DNA of 64,000 nucleotides from Guadua angustifolia (Eukaryota > Streptophyta > Magnoliopsida > Poales > Poaceae). A model generated the notes under the pieces. The model did not search any database. It was not told the origin of the DNA and saw only the letters and a program-made list of their open reading frames with translations. The stretch lies in contig CM070500.1 in NCBI GenBank assembly GCA_036346375.1, positions 68,204,525 through 68,268,524 of the forward strand, given 5' to 3'. The translations under genes and the position numbers were made by a program. Below, piece by piece: positions 11,838-23,369 of the stretch (positions are counted from its first letter, which is position 1; every line of letters starts with the position of its first letter).

Positions 11838-13025
11838 CTATCTAACACAACAATAGTGCAATATTACAATACATATGAGTTTGCACAAACAAGTATACAA
11901 CTCTAAATTACAAACGAGTTTTGAAACTCTAATTATTACAACACATAATACTATTTGACAACAATCACACACATGGAGATTTAAGATAAATCTCCATACA
12001 TGCATCACCTGAAGTGTACTCAATGAGCATGTCGTCCGTTGTAGGAAGGTCCACTTGCTGAGTAAGGGATTTATTGTTGAGCGATTCTTTGGGAACCGAA
12101 GACGAACAACCAACCTCCTTTGAAGTCTCAGTAGTAAGATTGAAGTGTGCTTCATATCTTGGTGCTTTCTGTTTGCCATCACAGAGGGATTTCTGATAAA
12201 GATCGACCAAGTGTTTTGGAGTACGACAAGTTGCGGCAAAATGTGTGTTACAACCACACTTATGACAAAGTCTTTTGTTGTCATAGGTATGTTGTGCATT
12301 GCCACGTGCCTTCTTGTTAGCACGATGTCTGCGGTTCTTGTTGAATTTGCGATTATCAGGGGGGTTCTTTGGATTGCCAGATGGAGATCCATTGAACTTT
12401 CTTTATTCGAGCGTTATTACGAACATTATGAACCTCGTGCAAAGGTCTTTGAACCAATTAGGCGCAACTTATAATTCTTAACAAGAAGTTCATCATTCTT
12501 TTCACTGAGATAATGTATGAATAAGTGAGAATAAACTCGATATTTTTCTTTTCGATATTGATTACACAATACCCTGTCTACTGGAAGCATAGTAGATAGA
12601 GTCTTCTCTATCTTTTCTGCATCTGACGGTTCTTTCTTGCAAAACTTCAACCTACTACAGATGTTATGAACAACATGATTGTATTCAGCCACAGATTTAA
12701 AATCTTGTAAGCGTAGGTGATTCCAATCATGCTGTGCATCAGGATATATGATTTCCTTCTACTGTTCATAACATTCTTTAAGAGCAACCCACAAAACACG
12801 AGGGTTTTCTTCCAAAAGATACTCTTTCTTGAGATCTTTATGGATAGAAGTGCGTAACAAAAGTAAGGCAGCATACTTCATTTGATCAGGGACCGCAGGG
12901 GCCCCTTCTACTGGTTCATTTATCACATTTAAAATCCCTCGAGATGCAAAACTAATTTTGACATCCGATGCCCATGAAGGATAATTGCTCCCATCAAGGG
13001 AGAGTTCTTCATACTCTTTTTGCAT
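11838..13025 (-). pseudogene. Copia gag with CCHC zinc knuckle, frameshifted
   Basis: Gag starts near 13025 (MQKEYEELSLDGSNYPSWASDVK), matching the copia gag fold. It runs through EENPRVLWVALKECYEQ, changes frame near 12,760, continues as AEYNHVVHNICSRLKFC.., and ends with the nucleocapsid knuckle CHKCGCNTHFAATC at 12226-12267 (C-X2-C-X4-H-X4-C). At least two frame changes break it. Gag would package the element RNA in virus-like particles. Confidence 0.88.
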
Positions 13026-14771
13026 TTCCTACATGGCATAACCATCGATTTTATTAATTTTACCAAAGATTGGTAAACTTAAAACCTTAATGGTAGTGTT
13101 GTAATATTAAATGCAAATTTTAAGTCATATCTTATGTTTTGGATAGTTGGAGGTAGTCCTTCCTCCAAAATTATCGGTAAATACTATAAAGTATAACCAT
13201 ATAATTAAGGTAATCTCCAAAAATGGAGTAGACCATATATCCAAAAATCGTTATTTTGAGATAACACTTATAGGTAATCATCAAGTTGAAACATGATGTA
13301 GACCTCATAGTGATGGGCAATTAAATTCTTTGCTCAAAAGGTATGGTCTCGAGCGTAAATATTGAAAACTGAATAAGACGCAGCCAATACCCTAGTCTCC
13401 ATCACCTTGTGTTAATTCTCAAAATAATGTAAGAAATGTTTTAAAATTTGCTTAAAATCCTAGACAATTAAGTCGTACTTAATTGTGAGAATTTTAAAGT
13501 TTTTAAAATGCAATTTGTTAAGTTGCAAATTTAATAATATGCAAAACATACACATATGCAAAAGTATGCACACAAACACATATATACATTTACATATACC
13601 AATTACAAATAACATCAGGGGTCTTAAAACATAAAGACATAACACTGATATACTACAGAATGCAAATACTGTATAATACAGGGACTAGAATGCATAAAAT
13701 ATAGGAAATACTAAAAAAATAAATAGATAATTGGTGATGGGCCGAATTTGGCCCGCGAAGGCCCGTTATGGGTGCGAGGGGGATCAGTGTTGGGGCGTGA
13801 GCTGGCCGCCAAGTGGTCCAAAGCGTGCTGTGCATGGGGAAGGCAGCCATAGCACAGCCCGGGCAAACCGCCCAAAACGCGTCCGTCGCCCGCGTCGAAT
13901 AAAAGCCGGGAGCAATGGCGTTTAGGGTTTGCAACCCTAAACGTTCCCTACTCGGTCACCGCCGCCGCTTCAATCGCAATTTCCGCCGAAGCCATGGCCC
14001 GATCTGTCGCCTTCGTCGGCCGTGGAGGTCCACCGCTAATGCCAGGAGGGTCACCCGCGTGTGGATCTGAAGATTTTCGGCCGTGGCGGCGTATCCCCCT
14101 CCCCCTCTTCCTATTGTGCTCAATGATGGGGGCCCTCCCCCTCATCTGAGGAGGAGAGGAACCCACTGCCGCCACCTCCGAAGCCATTGGGAAGACGAAG
14201 GCCTGGGCACCGTCTCGCAGCCTTGCCTGCATTGCGACGCGAAGGAACTGCACTTGGAGGTGGGGCGGAGACGCCATTGCTGGTGAAGAAAGGCGGCGCC
14301 TCGGACCTGGCCGCCATGGTGGGGCGCAAGCCTAAGCCGGGCGAAGCCGGGGTCGGGGGCCTCCATCTTGGCGGGGCTTCTTCAGCCGGGGTGGGCGAGG
14401 GCAGCCTCGGGGCTGCCATGGTGGCGAGAAAATCAGGTGGGTAGGGGAAAACCATCGCCATCGCCGAAGCTGGTGCTGGTGCCGACGCTGGGTGGAAGAA
14501 GGGGCCTGCCCGAGCGTGTTGACGACGAGGAACAACGCGGTGTCGGGGAACCCAGACGCCAGTGGCTCGGAGATTGATCAAGGCGTGGTGAATCACTGCT
14601 CGAAGATGGTCATGATCCAAAACCCCAAGGCGTATGGCGCGACGAAACTCGCAGGCTACCGCGACGAGGAGGGTGGAGACAACGCGGTTGAGAGTGAGTA
14701 TCGGCATCTCAATCTTACCCTGTTAGTCGCCATTTTTTCCTCTTCTTTTCTTTCGGAACTCAGTGTAGAAG
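13026..14771 (-). other. Long leader of the copia element with a GC-rich, proline-rich segment
   Basis: This 1.75-kb segment separates the primer site from gag. Its distal part is AT-rich (13,026-13,720). From about 13,720 to 14,680 it is strongly GC-rich, unlike the rest of the element, with open frames on both strands; the minus frame 14120-14707 encodes a Pro/Ala/Ser-rich sequence of 195 codons with no domain I recognise. A 9-bp inverted repeat CGTTTAGGG/CCCTAAACG lies at 13919-13943. The composition suggests captured host DNA or an unusual extra region. Confidence 0.7.
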
Positions 14772-14785
14772 AAGTGCTGATAACA
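14772..14785 (-). promoter_or_regulatory. Primer binding site of the copia element
   Basis: Next to the 5' LTR the minus strand reads TGTTATCAGCAC, close to the standard copia primer site TGGTATCAGAGC, which is complementary to initiator methionine tRNA. Mismatches fit decay. Confidence 0.75.
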
Positions 14786-15010
14786 TGTTTAGAATTAGGA
14801 TATTAAGAAGAAATGATGTATGAACTCTTGTCTCTGTCTCATTTTTGATTCAATCAATATATACATGGTGAACAGGTGGATTTGCACCCGTTCGAGGATT
14901 ACAGTTGAGGGAGAGATGAGAGATCGTGTAGGTTTGTAAATAGGTGTCTTTTCCTTGTGACGGTTGTTTGATTCATGGATGAGATCATCCATTCATGTCT
15001 TCTCGCAACA
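14786..15010 (-). repeat. 5' LTR of the copia element
   Basis: This 225-bp copy, about 95% identical to 7808-8032, begins TG and ends CA and is followed by the TGTTA target duplication. It would carry the promoter for the minus-strand transcript. Confidence 0.95.
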
Positions 15011-15015
15011 TGTTA

Positions 15016-16192
15016 AATGCACTCAACGCACTTTCACATGACCTGGCAGGGAAGAAACACACTTACACATGAGTTTCTAATTTTAGATGATCATTTTTTG
15101 GTTATGTGGTCTAGAAATGTTAAGTGCGCACCCCGTACGATCGATGAGGAGAGGGCGAGTTGCTCAAACCTAAATGATGTCGGCTATCTTAGACATTGTG
15201 GAGATAAAACCAGAGGTGAATCCAACGGTGGGCTGCGTTAATTCGAGCATATACTCTGACAACGCTATAAATCCCCTCCCCACCCTAACCCTGTCGACCA
15301 GTGGTGGCCATGGGTGAAGGTGAAGCCGTAAGGTTTAGAAGCTTCACACAAGATTCATAGGATGAGGAAGAAAAGAGAAGAAGATGGGCCTTTAATCGAT
15401 CAGCTCACAAGACCAACTAGCAACTAAACCAACCCACCTTATCCCATCGACGCCATATGCAATCAATCCAGATTCTGAATCGAGGGGAGTGAGACATACC
15501 TAAGCCTGAGCGAGAGAGCAGCTATGACGGGTGGTGCTGCTGGCACGAGGAAGTTGCCTAAGCCTGTGCGAGAGAGCAGCTATGACGGTGGTGCTGCTGG
15601 CACGGGGAAGTTGAGGAGGAGGGTGGCGGTGATGGCATGAGGATGTGCGGCCCAATGGGCAGCATCTGCGGGCCCGAGGTAGAGAGCGGTGTCAGGGTGT
15701 CACTTGTGTGAGGAGGCAGTACTGCGGCAAGACAAGGCAAGCGGTGGGCGGAATGGGAGGAGAAAGAAGATGTAAGGCAGTGCGGTGGCCCCGAGTCTAG
15801 AGTATTGTCGAAGGTCGGGAGCGGGAGGGGAAGTGCTTCTCATTATCGAGGTATGTATTTCTCTCTTTTTTTCTTCTGTGCTTCTCTTCTATTCACGTAT
15901 AAATTTAGATTGCACAACAGTGAAAGATTATATTTGAATCAATTTGGCTTAGTCCTTGAAACTCACCATTCATTTTCATCTTAGCTTCACCATTACAAGA
16001 ACAATAAACGGTTAGCGATTACTCGTGACGTATTTGCATCGGCTCGATCGGTTTCACATATTGCGACTTCTCAAAGGAATGGGCACGAGTGTCTCAATGT
16101 GGACATGATAGGTACATCAAGAAGAGGATGAAAGGAAATGAATGGAGTGAAATAAATGCCAATAGAACTTGTGACACGAAGAACCGATTTCT
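15016..16192. other. Intergenic DNA with a 58-bp tandem duplication
   Basis: No gene is recognised. A 58-bp unit with CCTAAGCCTG.GCGAGAGAGC and GGTGGTGCTGCTGGCACG is present twice in tandem at about 15499-15556 and 15557-15613. The surrounding 15,250-15,860 is moderately GC-rich with short frames only. Confidence 0.55.
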
Positions 16193-16350
16193 ATGTCGTG
16201 CAGTGGCGGAGCCAGAAAGTTTTAAAGAGGGGGCTTAAAAAAGAGACATCTAAAATCAACTACTATGACTATTGACATATTGTAAAATAGTTGAAATTTA
16301 AATTGTATACAATATAAGTATGTAACTATGAAAGGATAAAAACGTACCAT

Positions 16351-16837
16351 TCATTGTTTCAAAAGAGTTGACAGTTGATATTTACGACTTTTCATATTCT
16401 GAAAACGTTGTAAGATATCTTCTATGTCTATCTTTGCAAACACGTCTCGCTTAATGTAGCATACCATAAGATCATTCAACCAGTCATCACTTATCTTATT
16501 ACGCAAATATGTCTTAATAATCTTCATTACCAAAAAAGTCCTTTCAACTGTAGTTGTCCCCATAGGTAAAATTAATGCCAATTCAACTAGTTTATAGACC
16601 ATTGGATATATTAGGTGCTTCTTTGCTTGAACCATCTTTATAGCGAAGCTAGCAAGATCATCATTACTTTGAAATTCATCTCTTGATTCTCTTCTCACGT
16701 CATTAACAAATAAGTGAAGTTGTTCTTCTAAAACAACACGGTCATATGCCAAAAATCATCAGAATATATATTTGAAAGTCGCATAAGCTTGCCATAATCA
16801 AAGTTTGCAAATGAATCTCTCAGATCTAGATAAGAAA
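16351..16837 (-). pseudogene. hAT transposase C-terminal fragment
   Basis: The minus-strand frames give FANFDYGKLMRLSNIYSDDF, then after a one-base frame change AYDRVVLEEQLHLFVNDVRR, followed by ..FAIKMVQAKKHLIYPMVYKLVELALILPMGTTTVERTF.. and IIKTYLRNKISDDWLNDLMVCYIKRDVF. This is the dimerisation region of the plant hAT transposases related to ZMYM1/DUF4371 proteins. The catalytic N-terminal two thirds are absent, so it is not functional. Confidence 0.92.
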
Positions 16838-16839
16838 TA

Positions 16840-17096
16840 CTCCCTCCATTCCAAAATATAAGGCACACACGCATTTCAAGATTCAAACTTTGAAATCTTT
16901 GACCAATAATTTGTCTAACTATATAAAAATTTTGTGATATAAAAGTGATACCATTGAATTCATACTTAAAAGTACTTTGTAATGATAGTGATTTTATTTG
17001 TATGAATGATATTGGATAAGAGAAATCAAAGGTCAAAGTATAGTTTAGGAGACCATGCCAAATCAAACCACGCCTTATATTTTGGAATGGAGGGAG
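16840..17096. mobile_element. Stowaway-type MITE (257 bp)
   Basis: It has terminal inverted repeats CTCCCTCCATTCCAAAATATAAGG at the left and their complement at the right, flanked by TA duplications (16838-16839 and 17097-17098). It has no coding capacity. It lies inside the hAT relic, so it is younger than that element. Confidence 0.95.
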
Positions 17097-17589
17097 TACA
17101 TCTCAAAAGTCTTTTCTTGGTCGACGGGTGGGCTCCATTTCACCCACCCCCAACCGAGCTCACCTATGATGTCGTGTATTCCATTTTAATTAGATGTTTG
17201 AAAGCGAATCATCATACGGATAACTCGGTGTATATATTCTATGTTGAATTGACTAAGAGCATCTCCAACAGTGCCTAAAATCCATTCCTAAAACCTGATT
17301 TTGGGCTTGATTGCAAAAAAAAGTACTCCAACAGTTCCTCTTTCTAGCTCCTCAAATTTTGGCACGCCCAAAAACAGCACCCGACTCCTCATTTTTGTGC
17401 GCTCATCGCTCCCAATCAACATTATTTCGCGCCAGGGATGGCCACCGGACCAATTCAAAGGTGTTTTGGGAGAAAATATAGGAACTGTTGGAGAACAAGG
17501 TATTTTGTAGACCCAAAATTTTTGGAAAGGTCCCAATCTAAGAATATTGGGAGTCTAAATATTAGGAAGCTGCTTCACTCTGAGAAAAG

Positions 17590-17880
17590 TACTTATTGTC
17601 CACGACCAAATATATGGTAGACGGCCAAAATAACTCATCGACCATAACTAGATTAAGGTCGACGTAGAAATAAAAGCCGTCGACCCTAAGCGGGAAAGCG
17701 CGCCAAATCGTCCCGCCCGGGAAATTGAAGTCTTGTGGGGCATTAGGTCTGCAGCCCAAAGAAATCTTGTCGATCATAACTAGGGTCGACGGACCACTTG
17801 GCGATCGACCATAACTAGCGTGGAGCGACATTTTGGGCCGTCGACCATAACTAGGCATAACCTCGCCCGACTGACTCAAT
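17590..17880. repeat. Left subterminal repeat cluster of the CACTA element
   Basis: Repeated words of the type GTCGACCATAACTAG and GTCGACCCTAAG occur in both orientations. Such clusters are the transposase-binding sites of CACTA elements. The GC-rich segment at 17,900-18,130 that follows is probably the untranslated first exon, ending near the GT at about 18,155. Confidence 0.75.
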
Positions 17881-18895
17881 CCCATTCGATCTCTTGGCAA
17901 GCGCTCACAAAATTCTCATGAATCCTCGCTCGCCGCCCTCCGCGGCCGCCGCCCTCTCTGCTGAGGCGCCGCCCTCTCACTTGGAGGCCGCTCTCTACAC
18001 CGGAGGCCACCGCCGCCGGCCGCCCTCTCCGCCGAGGCCGCCGCCTCCGTGGGTGTGACCGCCCTCCGCCTTGGCCGTCGCCTCCCCGTTGGCCGTCACC
18101 TCCCGCGTGCCCGAGGGCCTCCGCCAGCCCAGCAGCCGTGCACAGTAACCCTAGGTGAGGTATCTTCATTGTCTTTCTTTTAGTTTCCCTTAATTCATAA
18201 ATGAATTTGTATTGCACAAGACTATGTTTGCTATGTTTGTATATGAATTTGGATTGCATAAGACTATGTTTACTATTTTTGCTTAGTCATTATTTTTGCT
18301 TAGTCATTTAAGCTCTCCTATTTTTATCCTGTCTGCGCTATTGACAGGCACCAAATACATTTTCTATGGTAAACTGGTGAGAGTTTTTTCTCTTTGTAAT
18401 GAAATGAAATGCAGCTTGTTTGCGTTCTCTTTAGAAACTATGCGATTAATTTACGGTGTATGAAAACTTAATGGTTAGTGCTATTACATCAGCTCTAGAA
18501 ATTTTTTGGGAAATGACAAAGTTACAACTATTCTGTTTGCTATGCGGAGGGACATGAATGGATATCCTAGGCTTGGAGTGGGCTTAGAGAATTGAAGTGA
18601 TGAATGGAATGGCTGAGATCAGGTTTTGTGTTGATTGTAAGGGTTTTGTTTCCTTGTATCTCGTGGCAGTGAGTGGCTGGTGCATGCGTTTGGTGAAAAG
18701 TTTATCAGGTTATGTGGTCTTCTTTTACTTTCATTCGATGACGTTGGTGAATGCGGTGAACTTGATCGTGTTCCACATGCACGGATATAGTTCGATATAG
18801 ACTAGCTATTTTGTAAAACATTTTGTAAATTCAATAGTGCACCACGTGTATGGATACAGTTCGATACAGAACCTTAATTTTCGTGTAAACTGAAT

Positions 18896-19323
18896 GCCAA
18901 TCGGGCGACTGTTTTTTATGCCGATTAATTAGGGTGGACGGCATTTTTCCACGTGGCCGTCCACCCTGAGATTAGGGTAGACAGCCTTTTCCACGTGGCC
19001 GTCCACCCTAAGCTCTTAGGGTGGATTTGCCACGTGGAACGACCTTTTCACGCGTGGCGTCCACCTAAGATCTTAGAGTGGGCGGCCACGTGGAAAGGCC
19101 GCCCACCCTAATATTATTATGGTCACTTGACTAAGAAAAGGCCGCCCACCCTAGTCTAGAGTGGCGATTACTTTTGCCCGTCGACCTTAGCTAGTCTCTG
19201 ATGGATTTGCCTATATTTGGTCAGTCGACCCTAATAGGGTGGACAACCCGTCCGTCAATTTAATATTATGGTCGACCATTTACTTTCGACGGCTTATGGT
19301 GGGCGGCCCTATAACCTGTAGTG
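18896..19323 (+). repeat. Internal duplicate of the CACTA right terminal region
   Basis: The block starts GCCAATCGGGCGAC and ends ACCTGTAGTG. It parallels the true right end (27925-28337), which starts GGCAATCGGGCGAC and ends CCCTGTAGTG, with the same order of GTCGAC/GTGGACGGC words and AATATTATGGTCGACCA. It is a second CACTA-like terminus inside the element, with a small deletion just before its end. Confidence 0.8.
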
Positions 19324-19508
19324 GCTATCATCTCCTTGTTTTCCTTGAAGAAGCAAAGCAGTTGATATACATATCGATTTCCACATGAAACCTACATGCT
19401 TGTGCATATTTAATCCGTTTCTCGCATCTTCCAATCGAAATCCAAGCACGATAGTGCATGGTCCATCAAATCTGAATTGATGGTTCTTGTTACATTCTTT
19501 CACCCATT

Positions 19509-22500
19509 ATGGAAAATTCTCGGAGGTGGATGTATGATGGTTGGAATAAGAATGGACGGCACTCTGTCGAGTGGAAGGAGGGCACGAAAGATTTTATCCG
19601 TCGCTTTTGGGTCGGCGCTTTGTGTCGGACACTAGCGAAGTGAGATGCCCGTCGCTCTCTGTGGTAATAGCTTTGAAGAGATGTCGGGCGAAATGGAGAT
19701 GCATCTTTGTAAGAACGGCTTCAAAGCAAATTATTATAGATGGGTTGATCATGGCGAGGCGTCGCGAGGTGGACCATCTAGTTACGTTATAGTACAACCC
19801 TCCAATATTGTCGAAGGTTACGATGAAATTGAGAATGGAAGAGATGGTGGACAACATTGGTCGGGTTAGATCTCCCACAAGAGGAAGTGCCTACCCCACT
19901 TGCAACAGATTTCTTAAAGCTTCGAAGGCCGCTTCAGAGCCGTTGCATGAGAAAACAAACGTGGCGCTCCTTGCGGCCGTCATACGCCTTATCGCAATTA
20001 AGTCAAAGCATAATTTCTCGACCAAATGCTACAATGACTTAGTGAAGCTTATTTGCGACCTTCTCCTCAAGACCACAAAATGCCACGAAACTTGTATGAT
20101 TCAAGAAAATTCTAAGTGGTCTAGGAATGCCGTGACGAGAAAATAAATTATTGTCCTCGATATTGCCTAATATTCGGAAGGAGCACAAAAAAAGACCCAC
20201 TGCGATCGTTGTGGAGAGTCTAGGTATGTTGAAGTTACCGACAAAGATGGTAACACAAAATGCATTTAAGGTGGCCAAGAAAACGTTGCATTACTTTCCA
20301 ATTACTCGGCGTTTGCGGCGGTTGTTTATGTCGGAAGAGACAATGAAGCATATGAGGTGGCACAAAGAAGGAAAACGTGTGAAAGAAGGTGTCATGGTTC
20401 ATCCATCCGATGGTGAAGCTTGGAAGTACTTTGATGAAATGAATCCTCGATTTTGCAAGAGATCCAAGAAATGTGCGTATTGGTCTCATGACGGATGGGT
20501 TCACACCCTTGACATGAGCGCACAATCATATTCATGTTGGCTGTATTCACCATTCCGTATAACCTCCCTCCGGAGCGTTGCATGAAAGAGGAATATATGT
20601 TCCTTTCTCGATCATACCAGGCCTAGCCATCCCGGGAAGCACTTGGATTTGTTGATGCAACCACTCATTGCTGAGCTAAGAGAGTTGTGGACAAAGCGGT
20701 GTCTTGACATATGATAGCTCAACGAAGAAGAATTTCAGGATCGCGCTTCTTACCGTGGTCCATTCATGATTTCCAAGCATATGGTATGTTTTCGGGATGG
20801 AGCACTCATGGAGATTGTCTTGCCCCATATGCATGGATGACACAGTGCTTTTCAATTGCGAATGGTGGCAAAACATGTTTCTTCGATTGTCACCGACGGT
20901 TCTTATCTTCAAGCCACCCATCCAGAGATGACAAATGCATTCCGTAAAGGAAAGGTGATAAAAGAAGGTCCACCAAAACGCGTCATGGTCGTTGACATCA
21001 TTGCTAAGCGAGAATAATCTCAAAGACACTCCTAACGGTTATGAAGGTTACGGTGAGCAACACCATTGGACTCACAAGTGTAGTATTTATAGTCTCCCTT
21101 ATGCAAAGGATTTGAAATCGCCTCATAACCTTGATCGATGCATCAGAGAGAAATGTGAGCGAGTCCATCTTCACCGAAACTTGACATAGCCGATAGAACC
21201 AAAGATAATGTCAAAGCCGGTTAGATTGTGCCTTGATATGCATGACCTACCTTGAATATGAGAGATACATCCACAAAAAACCTAAAGCTAAATATTGTTT
21301 AACACCCTCACATAGAAAGGAGGTTCTTCTTTGGATCCAAAAAGAGGTGAAGTTTCACGATGGTTATCTTTGCCAACATTAGGCGCGGTGTGAGTCTTGC
21401 TCAAGGGAAGATAAATGGAATGAAAAGTCATGACTACCACATATTTATTGAGCGGTTAGTTCACGTGTCTTATCGTGGATATGTAGACGAGGATATATGG
21501 AGAGCATTGGTGAGCTTAGCTTCTTCTATAGACAACTTTGTGCTAAAGAGATCGGCGAGTCCGAATGGCGAGTTGGAGAAGGAAATAGTGTTGCTAATTA
21601 CCAAGCTTGAGAAGATATATGTTCTGGGTTCTTTAACGCGATGCAACATCTTTTGGTACATCTACCTTATGAAGCAAAGGTTGGAGGCCCCGTGCAAGAC
21701 AGATGGATGTATCCGTGGAACGTATGTTAAAGAGTGTCGAGCAAAGGTTAAAAATAAGGCACGGTCGAAGGATCCATTGCGGCAGCATGCCTACTTCAAG
21801 AGGTTTCATACTTCACAAGTAAGTACTTCGCTCCAACCAACAATGTCAATGCTTACGAGCCCAGGTATAAGAAAGTGTATAAAAGAAAAGTGTCAAGCAT
21901 AAAAGTGTTTTGGATACAAGGCAAATCTATAGGGAGAAGTGCATTACGTGAATTAGAACAGGATGAGAGGGTTCGTGTACAATTATATATCTACAACAAT
22001 ATGGAGGAAATGGATGGGTACATCGAGTAAGTTTATTTGTCAAACACGTTATCGTTGTATAGCATTGTATACTATATATGTCAAACTTAAATCATTCTCT
22101 TTGTAGGCAATTTATCCAACAGAATGGAAAAGGCAAGGCGAACCTACTCAAAAACAAATCGATAACTTTGAAGAAAGGGTCGTGGACTGAGCCATCCAAA
22201 TTTCTTAACTTGGTTCTTCTATCACGTAAATATCTGAACCTATCATAAATTTCATTGATTAACGACATGCGTATAATATGTTATTCTTAACTTGAGTTAA
22301 ACCAATTCGCGATGTCACAAGCATGCTAGTGTGCACAATGATCTTCGACAGATGTCAAAAGCATGCAACCGCACGGTCAAAGTGCACGGTGTTATGATGT
22401 GCATGGGTATCGTTTTTTAGAAATGGCGGAGTTGGCACGTCCAAATTTGACGATAAAAATAGTGGGGTCGTGAGTTATGTTCGAGACAAAGAATGGCAAC

Positions 22501-22893
22501 GATATAGAATATTATGGGATTATTGAAGAGATAATAGAGGTTGTCTTTGATGGAAGTAACGATCTCTCGATGGTTCTTTTTCGTTGCAAATGGTTTCATC
22601 CTATCTATGGGGTGCGATTTAACTCGAAACTTGGCTTAGTCGAAATTAACCATATGAAACGTATACTGAGGAGTGAAGAGTTTATTCTCCCTAACCGTGT
22701 CGAGCAAGTGTACTACTTATCTTATGCGTGCCCTAAGTACAAGTCTTGGTGGGTTGTTTACAAAGTAAGACCTCCGACATTACCATTCTCCTCGATGATG
22801 ATAACGAGGATGTACTTGAACAAACCATTGATGTGCCATTTCAAGAAGAAGGTTTGCGGGACAACTTTCCATAGATATCGGGATAGGACTTGA
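19509..22893 (+). pseudogene. CACTA TNP2-like transposase, frameshifted and interrupted
   Basis: The reading starts at ATG 19509 with RRWMYDGWNKNGRHSVEWKEG, the transposase-associated N-terminal domain, and continues in another frame as LCKNGFKANYYRWVDHGE. The Transposase_21 core follows at 20151-20585 (LRYFP-type block, LRRLFMSEETMKHMRWH, then VMVHPSDGEAWKYFDEMNPRF). Next come a DUF4218-like block at 21360-21800 (..VSYRGYVDEDIWRALVSLASS..) and a DUF4216-like block at 22477-22780 (YYGIIEEIIEVVFDGSNDLSMVLFRCKW). It would cut and join the element ends. Multiple stops and frame changes make it inactive. Confidence 0.9.
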
Positions 22894-23369
22894 CAATCTT
22901 TTTTCGTCCAAGTCGACAACGATCGACAAATGATATGAACCGGGGTGATTAGTTGAAAATGTATGTAACAAATAATAAGCAAGTTTTGTTATCAGTTTTT
23001 GTTATGTAAATTGTAATTATATTTTACTCTTGTCAAACTAACTTTTGGTACAATGTCAATGTAGGATGGCTACAAGGAGGGTTTGGGACACGACGGTTCG
23101 TTGTTGATAACAGAGCAATGAGGACGAGCCGGAGAGCAGGCAGAGGGCATGCCAGAGGGCACGGATCCGTGAGCCGTCAGCGACCAGAGACAGGGACGAG
23201 GGCATGCCAGAGGCACGGATCCCGTGAGCCGTCAAAGCAGCTCGAGACAGGACGGAGGCACATCTTCCTCTCAAAGGTGAGAGCGAGCCGTGAGCACGAG
23301 CTCGAAAGAAGAGGGCATTAATAAGCTTCACAGGGCTCCCACAGATCCAAATGAGAAGATTGTATTTAA

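Larger units (their letters stand above)
7808..15010 (-). mobile_element. Complete but decayed Ty1/copia LTR retrotransposon (7,203 bp)
   Basis: The element is flanked by a perfect 5-bp target duplication TGTTA (7803-7807 and 15011-15015). Its 225-bp LTRs begin TG and end CA. A purine-rich tract adjoins the left LTR and a tRNA-iMet-like primer site adjoins the right LTR, so transcription runs on the minus strand. Gene order is gag, protease, integrase, reverse transcriptase, RNase H, which defines copia. The coding region is split by stops and frameshifts, so it cannot move autonomously. By eye the LTRs differ at 12 of 225 positions, which suggests insertion on the order of a couple of million years ago under usual grass rates (inference). 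Confidence 0.95.
16201..17168 (-). mobile_element. hAT transposon relic with perfect 8-bp target duplication
   Basis: The 8-bp direct repeat ATGTCGTG flanks the element at 16193-16200 and 17169-17176. The left end CAGTGGCGGAGCCAG is a common plant hAT terminus; the right end read inward (CATAGGTGAGCTCGG) is an imperfect match. It contains only the C-terminal part of the transposase, so it is an internally deleted copy. A Stowaway MITE is inserted in it. Confidence 0.88.

Noticed and set aside
14083..14806. Plus-strand ORFs in the copia leader
   Set aside because: They overlap the sense-strand proline-rich frame and arise from GC-rich composition. No domain was recognised.
17876..18259. Minus-strand ORF of 127 codons
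   Set aside because: It is antisense to the GC-rich leader exon of the CACTA transposase gene, is low-complexity Arg/Gly-rich, and has no family match.
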